Shown one piece after another: positions 1-4,452 of a stretch of 6,314 bases of DNA (positions are counted from its first letter, which is position 1; each line of letters begins with the position of its first letter). The notes beneath the pieces are model-generated. The model was not told the origin of the DNA, made no database searches, and was given only the letters and a program-made list of their open reading frames with translations. This stretch comes from JAAYAN01 sp964437215 (GTDB lineage: Bacteria; Bacteroidota; Ignavibacteria; Ignavibacteriales; Melioribacteraceae): contig CAYTFZ010000129.1 in assembly GCA_964437215.1 (NCBI GenBank), positions 1-6,314 of the forward strand, in the 5' to 3' direction. Position numbers and translations under genes: made by a program.

Positions 1-9
1 GAGGCTGTA

Positions 10-1335
10 ATGAGTTTTAATTTCACCAGATTTTTATTTGGTATTTTTTTGTTTTATACTGTAACTGCAGCGCAACCACATATAAACGGAAATGAAAAGA
101 TGAATTGGATTGCCGAAGAATACATTAAATTGGTTTTGGAAGTCGGGTTATATATTCCTAATTATGTGGATGCCTATTTCGGTCCAAAAGAATGGGAACC
201 TTCAGAAAATGCCAAACAAGAGGTTTTCCCATACAAGGATTTTTCTGAAAGAATTGATAGACTTTCTTCTGCTCTCGCGGGGATTGATGAAAAGACTCTC
301 GATAAAGTTTTAGTTCAGAGGAAAAGAACGCTTGGCAAGCAGCTTAATGCTGTAAAAGCAAATATCGAAATGACAAACGGAGCAAAATATTCTTTCGATG
401 AGGAATCGCAGAAGCTTTACGATGCAGTTGCCCCTGAATTCAGCGATGAGTATTTTCAGGAAATTATTGATAAACTTGATAAAGCAATTCCCGGCGAGGG
501 AAGTATTAACGATAGATGGAGCGAATTCAAAAAAGAATTCAAAATTCCGGAAGATAAAACTGATGATGTTTTCAAAGCTGCTGTTGCGGAATGCCGCAAG
601 CGGACGCTTAAATATTTCGATTTGCCGGAAAATGAAAGCTATACGATAGAGTATGTTAAAGAAACAAACTGGGGCGGATATAACTGGTACAAAGGCAACA
701 GCCACAGTCTGATGCAGGTAAATATGGATTTTCCGGTCTATATTAACCGCGCGGTTGATTTGGCTGCTCACGAAGGTTACCCGGGACATCACGTGAGAAA
801 TATAATGCTCGACCAGATTTTGTATCGTAAAAACGGCTGGGCAGAATACTGTGTTAATCTTTTGTTTAATCCGCTTTCTCCTATTGACGAAGGCACTGCA
901 AATTTCGGGATTGAGGTTGCGTTTCCGGGAAAGGAACGAATGAAATTCGAGAAGGAAGTGCTTTTCCCTATTGCCGGAATTGATACAACGAGAGCGGAAA
1001 TGTTTTATCAGATTCAGGAACTGATGGACGGGCTTGGAAATGCATCTGTAGAAGCCGCCCGCAAATATATAAATGGCGCTCTAACATTAGATGAAACGGC
1101 AGAATGGCTTTCAAAATATAATTTATCCACTGTTGAAAAAGCGAAAAACAGTATGCGTTTTATCGAAACATACAGGAGTTATATAATCAATTATACAGTG
1201 GGTTTGGAAATTGTAAGAAAATACATCGAATCCAACGGCGGTACAGCAGATAACCCTGATAAACGCTGGCAGTTATTCAAAGATTTAATATCCACTCCTC
1301 ATTCAATTTCTGATTTAGTGGACGGAATGGAATAA
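10..1335 (+). CDS. Secreted DUF885-family putative zinc metallopeptidase
   Basis: This 441-residue protein resembles the DUF885 family, thought to be zinc-dependent peptidases; its substrate is unknown. The N-terminus reads as a Sec signal peptide: R7, a hydrophobic core at about 8-18, and possible cleavage after A21 (TAA|QP), so it probably acts in the periplasm or outside. The family signature HEGYPGHH lies at residues 254-261, and a downstream D293-E294-G295 matches the usual second acidic element. The likely zinc or catalytic residues are therefore H254, E255, H260/H261 and E294; these roles are inferred from the family. VDAYFGP at 53-59 is a motif I associate with the N-terminal helical part of related proteins. 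At 441 residues it is shorter than many DUF885 members, which often exceed 500. The ATG has GAGG five bases upstream; an in-frame ATG at base 100 would remove the signal peptide, so I kept the first start. The gene is complete, ending one base before the assembly gap. Confidence 0.82.
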   Translation: MSFNFTRFLFGIFLFYTVTAAQPHINGNEKMNWIAEEYIKLVLEVGLYIPNYVDAYFGPKEWEPSENAKQEVFPYKDFSERIDRLSSALAGIDEKTLDKVLVQRKRTLGKQLNAVKANIEMTNGAKYSFDEESQKLYDAVAPEFSDEYFQEIIDKLDKAIPGEGSINDRWSEFKKEFKIPEDKTDDVFKAAVAECRKRTLKYFDLPENESYTIEYVKETNWGGYNWYKGNSHSLMQVNMDFPVYINRAVDLAAHEGYPGHHVRNIMLDQILYRKNGWAEYCVNLLFNPLSPIDEGTANFGIEVAFPGKERMKFEKEVLFPIAGIDTTRAEMFYQIQELMDGLGNASVEAARKYINGALTLDETAEWLSKYNLSTVEKAKNSMRFIETYRSYIINYTVGLEIVRKYIESNGGTADNPDKRWQLFKDLISTPHSISDLVDGME

Positions 1336-1336
1336 T

Positions 1337-1436
1337 NNNNNNNNNNNNNNNNNNNNNNNNNNNNNNNNNNNNNNNNNNNNNNNNNNNNNNNNNNNNNNNN
1401 NNNNNNNNNNNNNNNNNNNNNNNNNNNNNNNNNNNN
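1337..1436. other. Assembly gap of 100 Ns
   Basis: There are exactly 100 unknown bases, the usual placeholder for a scaffold join of unknown size. The true distance and any genes between the DUF885 gene and the small membrane protein are unknown. Neighbourhood arguments should not be carried across it. Confidence 0.97.
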
Positions 1437-1611
1437 ATGCGCATCTCATTTTGGTTTAATGTTTACAGGCTTCCGGCAAATCTTTTTTTAATCTGCAAAA
1501 TGCCCGGTGGGAATTACATACGGGTATTAAATTTTCTACAATTTTAATTTGAAAAAAACATTTTTTTGCTCTATTTTTCAAACGGTATTTCACTAAATAT
1601 AAATATCAATT
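1437..1611. other. AT-rich non-coding stretch between gap and small membrane protein
   Basis: These 175 bases contain no convincing gene. A frame open from the gap edge to a TAA at 1545-1547 gives only 36 codons and resembles no family. The second half is very A/T-rich, with an A7-CA-T7 dyad (1552-1567) lying inside the spacer of the candidate promoter listed separately. The dyad lacks a GC stem, so I do not call it a terminator. Confidence 0.6.
1548..1579 (+). promoter_or_regulatory. Candidate FCB-type promoter for the small membrane protein gene
   Basis: TTTG at 1548-1551 matches the -33 element and TATTTTTC at 1572-1579 matches the -7 consensus TAnnTTTG except at its last base. The spacer is 20 bases, the same as at the better promoter before the M23 gene. 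Transcription would begin near 1585, leaving a leader of about 27 bases before the ATG at 1612. The region is so A/T-rich that a chance match is quite possible. Confidence 0.35.
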
Positions 1612-1815
1612 ATGACTGATAATTTTAACTTCAAAAATGTATATCGTTCTGCCGGGTTAGCTTCGCTGGCTTTATCTTTTATCTTCAAATACCTGTTTGC
1701 AAATGCCCCTGTCGGATGCTTTTTTGTAGGATTGTTTACAAGCTTATCCTTGGTTTTTAATATTAGAGCCATAATTGATTATCGAATGTTAAAACCTGCG
1801 AAAGTCCGAAAATAA
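1612..1815 (+). CDS. Small two-helix membrane protein of unknown function
   Basis: I do not recognise this 67-residue protein. It shows two hydrophobic stretches, at about residues 13-30 and 34-55, joined by a very short turn (N31-A32-P33). A basic tail follows (K61, K64, R66, K67). The positive-inside rule suggests a hairpin in the inner membrane with both ends in the cytoplasm. There is one cysteine (C36) in the second helix and no obvious motif. The ATG is preceded only by A/T-rich sequence with no Shine-Dalgarno match, as is common in Bacteroidota; a candidate promoter lies 33 bases upstream. The gene is followed after 54 bases by rarD on the same strand, so co-transcription is possible. 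Its composition looks like real membrane protein coding rather than a chance frame, but family conservation cannot be judged from here. Confidence 0.6.
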   Translation: MTDNFNFKNVYRSAGLASLALSFIFKYLFANAPVGCFFVGLFTSLSLVFNIRAIIDYRMLKPAKVRK

Positions 1816-1869
1816 TCAAGCCGGACAATCATTTCTTATAAACTATAAAACCATTTAACGGAAAAGATT

Positions 1870-2742
1870 TTGAACCGTGGTGTAATTTACGCAATGTCGG
1901 CTTATATTTTTTGGGGGCTTCACCCGATTTACTGGAAAATGCTGAAACATATTCCCGCATCTGGTATTGTCTCGCACAGAATTATCTGGTCTCTCGTGTT
2001 TTTTTCAATAATCATCACCAGCCGGAAAAACTGGGGTTCCCTTTTCAATACAATTAAAAATTCCGGAAACAAAACCCTGCTTTTTCTTCCGGCATTGTTA
2101 ATCGGTTCAAATTGGGCAACATATATTTGGGCGGTAAACGCCGGATTTGTTATTGAAACAAGTCTGGGTTATTTTATTTCCCCGTTAATCAGCGTTCTTC
2201 TCGGGGTTGTATTTCTTAAAGAAAGTCTTCGCAGATTGCAATGGTTCGCGATGATAGTTGCATTATCCGGCGTGATTTTAATGACTGCCGTTTACGGTCA
2301 GTTCCCCTGGATTTCACTTTTTCTTGCAACTACCTGGGGTTTATACGGTCTTTTACGCAAGCAATCGCAGGTCGGTCCGGTAGATGGACTAACCATCGAA
2401 ACATTAACTTTATCGGTTCCGGCAATAATTTATCTTCTAATGCTCCCGGCTTCCAGCACGGCAATTGCTATCCCCGACTTAAAAACTCTTTTTCTTCTTA
2501 TGGGAACAGGAATAGTAAGCGGTTTGCCGTTGATAATTTATATTAAAGGAGCAAGAATGATAAAACTTTCGCTTCTCGGAATTCTTCAATACAGCTACCC
2601 TTCGTTAATATTTATCCTAGGATATTTTGTTTACGGCGAAACAATGGATCAGGCAAAAGTATTGGGTTTTGCGTTTATCTGGATTGCAATAATTATTTAT
2701 CTTATCGATGTGAACCGGACAATGCGTAAAAGGAAAATCTGA
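1870..2742 (+). CDS. rarD: RarD-type EamA transporter (DMT superfamily)
   Basis: A 290-residue inner-membrane protein with about ten hydrophobic helices in two EamA repeats, matching RarD, whose E. coli member is about 296 residues. The family is named for a link to chloramphenicol sensitivity; the true substrate is not established. Family blocks visible in order: AYIFWGLHPIYWK (11-23), HRIIWS (36-41), NWATYIWAVNAG (81-92), ETSLGYFISPL (96-106), FLKESL (115-120), QFPW (144-147), YGLLRK (159-164), SLLGILQYSYPS (234-245) and VYGE (254-257). The start is TTG at 1870: the frame has a stop at 1846-1848 and no ATG before it, and the first ATG (codon 9) would cut into helix 1. GGAAAAG at 1860-1866 may serve as ribosome binding site. 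One oddity: the PADE-type segment before the HR motif reads PASG, so the acidic residue present in E. coli RarD is Gly32 here. The stop directly abuts the stop of the convergent yfiT gene. Confidence 0.92.
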   Translation: MNRGVIYAMSAYIFWGLHPIYWKMLKHIPASGIVSHRIIWSLVFFSIIITSRKNWGSLFNTIKNSGNKTLLFLPALLIGSNWATYIWAVNAGFVIETSLGYFISPLISVLLGVVFLKESLRRLQWFAMIVALSGVILMTAVYGQFPWISLFLATTWGLYGLLRKQSQVGPVDGLTIETLTLSVPAIIYLLMLPASSTAIAIPDLKTLFLLMGTGIVSGLPLIIYIKGARMIKLSLLGILQYSYPSLIFILGYFVYGETMDQAKVLGFAFIWIAIIIYLIDVNRTMRKRKI

Positions 2743-3270
2743 TTACCAGCCCATTCTTTCGCGCAATGCAGTTATTTGTGCAATATGATGAAGTCCGTGC
2801 CAGGCATAAACGCCAATAGCTTTATCCACGGAAATCTCGCCTTTATCAGAGTGCTGGAATGTTCGTTTAAGCTGCTCTTTTGTAAGAGTTTTCAATAAAT
2901 CTGCCCAGCGTTTATGAACACCGTCAACAATTGAAAGCGAGTGCTCCACCGGAGAATTAAGCGCATCCGAAAGATAAGCCCACTTTTCAACTTCGTAGTA
3001 TTTAATAAGCGGATTTGTTGATGTAAGCGCAATTCTGATGCGCATAAAATTTTTAAATTGTGTATCGGCAATATGATGAACAACCTGCCTGATTGTCCAC
3101 CCCCCTTCGCGGTAAGGAGTGTCAAGCTGATCTTCATTCAATCCATTAACAGAATTCTTTAAAAGAACAGGAATCTGCTCAATTTTTTCAATAAGTTCAT
3201 TAATATCTTTCCTGGTAAGATCCTTATGATAATCATAATGTCCATTTGGGTAAATCTGGTCGTTTTTCAT
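2743..3270 (-). CDS. yfiT: YfiT-like DinB-fold metal-dependent hydrolase / thiol transferase
   Basis: The 175-residue product aligns from memory along its whole length with Bacillus subtilis YfiT (about 178 residues), a four-helix DinB/YfiT-fold metalloprotein. Shared blocks are YPNGHY near the N-terminus, LDTPYREGGWTIRQVVHHIAD (from L49 to D69), W121-x-L-L-x-T-L-T and the C-terminal WHGLHHIAQI (157-166) ending in RERMGW. The three metal-ligand histidines of YfiT (H67, H160, H164) correspond by spacing to H65, H158 and H162. Firmicute relatives are described as putative metal-dependent hydrolases, or as bacillithiol S-transferases (BstA) that conjugate the thiol to electrophiles; which activity applies here is inference. 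No signal peptide is visible, so it is cytoplasmic. It lies 73 bases downstream of the M23 gene on the same strand, and a weak AAAGAG sits just before the ATG. Confidence 0.9.
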   Translation of the reverse strand: MKNDQIYPNGHYDYHKDLTRKDINELIEKIEQIPVLLKNSVNGLNEDQLDTPYREGGWTIRQVVHHIADTQFKNFMRIRIALTSTNPLIKYYEVEKWAYLSDALNSPVEHSLSIVDGVHKRWADLLKTLTKEQLKRTFQHSDKGEISVDKAIGVYAWHGLHHIAQITALRERMGW

Positions 3271-3298
3271 AGCTCTTTAAATTAAAATTCAATGAGCC

Positions 3299-3324
3299 AT
3301 TATAAGAAAAACTTAATTCCCAAA
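3299..3324 (-). promoter_or_regulatory. Possible promoter for yfiT
   Basis: Read on the minus strand, TTTG (3321-3324) is followed after 16 bases by TATAAT (3299-3304), 28 bases before the yfiT ATG. This could give yfiT its own transcript separate from the upstream M23 gene. The TATAAT fits a classical -10 better than the TAnnTTTG form, and the sequence is A/T-rich, so the call is weak. Confidence 0.25.
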
Positions 3325-3343
3325 ATGTGATTTACTCCTCAAT

Positions 3344-4156
3344 TTATTCCAATCCGGGAAGACTTAAAGGGTCTATTCTCTTCGAAAACCACTGCACTGT
3401 CCAATGCAGATGCGCTCCGGTCGATCTTCCTGTTGTGCCTACCTCTCCTATTTTTTGTCCCTTTTTAACAAATTCTCCTTCGTTAACAAGTATTTTGTCC
3501 AGATGAAGATAAAAACTCATCAATCCTAATCCGTGACTTAGAATAATTAAATTCCCCGAATAATAAAAATTATCTCCAGTTAATTTTACTATTCCGTCGG
3601 ACATTGCATAAACGGGCGTGCCTTTAGGATTTGCAATATCAATTCCGTTATGAGGATTTTTCTTTACATTTCTGAATATCCGCTGGCTGCCGAATACTCC
3701 GGTAATTCTGCCTTTTTTATACGGTTTTGCAAACCCCGATAAATAATGCAGAGTCGTTTCTTTGCAGACGCTTTCTTTTGCTTTGCTTAAAATCACACCC
3801 TCGTGCTCAATTCTTTTCAATACGCTTTCGGGCGGATATACATATTTTTTTTCAACCCTATTTATCTTTTGAATTTTATATTTACGGGGACTTATCTTTA
3901 TTTTCTTACTCTCTTTTGTACTGTCGGTAAATTCAACTTCCAATTTAAAAATACCGTTTTCATCCCTGTCGAACCCTAATATAAATCTGCCCGAAGAATC
4001 GGAAGGAACTTCTTTTTCATTCAAGTAAACTGCTGATATTTTCTTTTTTGCTTCACCTATAATAAGACTTCCGGATTCTAATTTCCCTTTAAGTTTAACA
4101 TTCTGCGGAAAGATTATTCCACAGAATAATAGAATACTTAAAAACAGTTTAACCAA
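3344..4156 (-). CDS. M23 (LytM-type) zinc endopeptidase, envelope-exported
   Basis: A 270-residue peptidase of family M23, whose members cut peptide cross-links of the cell wall. All active-site positions are present: H169 and D173 (HNGID, an HxxxD motif) and H251 of HLH (249-251) as zinc ligands, with H218 (YLHLD) and H249 as the other catalytic histidines. Glycine-rich blocks GRITGVFGSQR (149-159) and GEVGTTGRSTGAHLHW (237-252) are typical. Residues 1-18 form a hydrophobic export signal. Residues about 20-95 look like the small beta domain found in a known subgroup of M23 proteins (SGSLIIGEA, then GRFILGFDRD at 56-65), followed by a charged linker. The start is TTG at 4156: the frame upstream runs to a TAG with no ATG, and AAGG stands seven bases before the TTG. 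C12 does not sit in a proper lipobox, so I do not call a lipoprotein. Expected site is the periplasm; it could either remodel the wall or activate another enzyme. Confidence 0.9.
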   Translation of the reverse strand: MVKLFLSILLFCGIIFPQNVKLKGKLESGSLIIGEAKKKISAVYLNEKEVPSDSSGRFILGFDRDENGIFKLEVEFTDSTKESKKIKISPRKYKIQKINRVEKKYVYPPESVLKRIEHEGVILSKAKESVCKETTLHYLSGFAKPYKKGRITGVFGSQRIFRNVKKNPHNGIDIANPKGTPVYAMSDGIVKLTGDNFYYSGNLIILSHGLGLMSFYLHLDKILVNEGEFVKKGQKIGEVGTTGRSTGAHLHWTVQWFSKRIDPLSLPGLE

Positions 4157-4162
4157 TTTTCT

Positions 4163-4167
4163 ACCTT
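4163..4167 (-). promoter_or_regulatory. Ribosome binding site that supports the TTG start of the M23 gene
   Basis: On the minus strand the sequence GAAGGTAGAAAATTG places AAGG six to seven bases before the TTG at 4156. Since no ATG is available in frame, this site decides the start. Confidence 0.6.
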
Positions 4168-4178
4168 CGTTTTTTTTG

Positions 4179-4210
4179 CAAAGGTACTATTTTTTGAGTT
4201 AAATCTCGAA
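4179..4210 (-). promoter_or_regulatory. FCB-type promoter (TTCG-N20-TACCTTTG) for the M23 gene
   Basis: The minus strand reads TACCTTTG at 4186-4179, a perfect match to the Bacteroidota -7 consensus TAnnTTTG. TTCG at 4210-4207 matches three of the four bases of the -33 element TTTG, with a spacer of 20 bases. Transcription would start near 4173, leaving a leader of only about 15-20 bases that still contains the AAGG ribosome binding site. Confidence 0.65.
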
Positions 4211-4295
4211 GAATAAGTTTTCACTTTTTTAAGAAATTCCAAAATATTATATTAACAAAGTTGTTCTTTAGTTTTATCCTCAGCGCCAAAACTGC

Positions 4296-4335
4296 AATGT
4301 ATAATGTATAATGTAAAATTTATAATTTATAATTA
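4296..4335. repeat. Degenerate period-7 tandem repeat (ATAATGT/ATAATTT units)
   Basis: A 40-base tract reads in steps of seven as partial AATGT, then ATAATGT, ATAATGT, AAAATTT, ATAATTT and ATAATTA. The 7-base register is kept throughout while the last bases of the unit drift from GT to TT. It lies in the divergent intergenic region and codes for nothing. It is too short and simple for a CRISPR array. Confidence 0.8.
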
Positions 4336-4394
4336 GCTCCAGCCGCATTATAAAATAAGCCAATTATTTCAAACGTCTGTTTCTTAATCTCATT

Positions 4395-4421
4395 CTTACT
4401 CTTACTCTTACTCTTACTCTT
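4395..4421. repeat. Hexamer tandem repeat, four full copies of CTTACT
   Basis: Four perfect copies of CTTACT (4395-4418) are followed by a partial CTT. The preceding bases (TCTTAATCTCATT) look like degenerate copies. The tract ends 31 bases before the receptor ATG, so it sits in the leader or core promoter. The bottom strand reads as AGTAAG units. Confidence 0.85.
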
Positions 4422-4442
4422 TTTAATTTAATCTTTTAAACC

Positions 4443-4449
4443 AAGGAAA
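4443..4449 (+). promoter_or_regulatory. Ribosome binding site of the TonB receptor gene
   Basis: AAGGAAA ends three bases before the ATG at 4453, with the GG pair six bases from it. This is one of the clearest Shine-Dalgarno matches in the window and supports the chosen start. Confidence 0.65.
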
Positions 4450-4452
4450 TCT

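Larger units (their letters stand above)
4157..4452. other. Divergent intergenic region between M23 gene and TonB receptor
   Basis: This 296-base region carries the promoters of two divergent genes. On the M23 side is a strong FCB-type promoter. The middle holds a period-7 A/T-rich repeat (4296-4335), and the receptor side a CTTACT hexamer repeat (4395-4421) and an AAGGAA ribosome binding site. I looked for the GCCACTG box of a cobalamin riboswitch and did not find it. No convincing TAnnTTTG element for the receptor gene was found. Confidence 0.75.

Noticed and set aside
310..792. Minus-strand open frame of 160 codons opposite the DUF885 gene
   Set aside because: It lies wholly antisense to a well-supported gene, resembles no family and is rich in Phe, Ile and Asn in the way of a reversed A/T-rich coding strand.
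1437..1547. 36-codon frame open from the gap edge and beginning with ATG
   Set aside because: It is short, with no recognisable motif and no visible upstream sequence; it could be the tail of a gene in the gap but nothing supports that.
1804..1826. GTCCG/CGGAC inverted repeat spanning the end of the small membrane protein gene
   Set aside because: The stem is only five pairs with a 13-base loop that includes the stop codon, and no T-run follows, so it is not a convincing terminator.
3284..3343. Leader peptide between the M23 and yfiT genes on the minus strand, with GAGGAG followed by a TTG and a few codons
   Set aside because: The spacing from GAGGAG to the TTG is long (11 bases), the frame is only seven codons, and there is no attenuator structure.
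4089..4156. Lipoprotein signal on the M23 peptidase (C12)
   Set aside because: The residues before the cysteine read LLF, which does not fit the lipobox, and the hydrophobic stretch continues past the cysteine.
4296..4421. CRISPR-like array
   Set aside because: The units are 6 and 7 bases with no spacers, far from CRISPR repeat-spacer structure, and no cas gene is present.
4157..4452. Cobalamin riboswitch before the BtuB-like receptor
   Set aside because: I looked for the GCCACTG box and saw none; the region is largely A/T-rich simple sequence.
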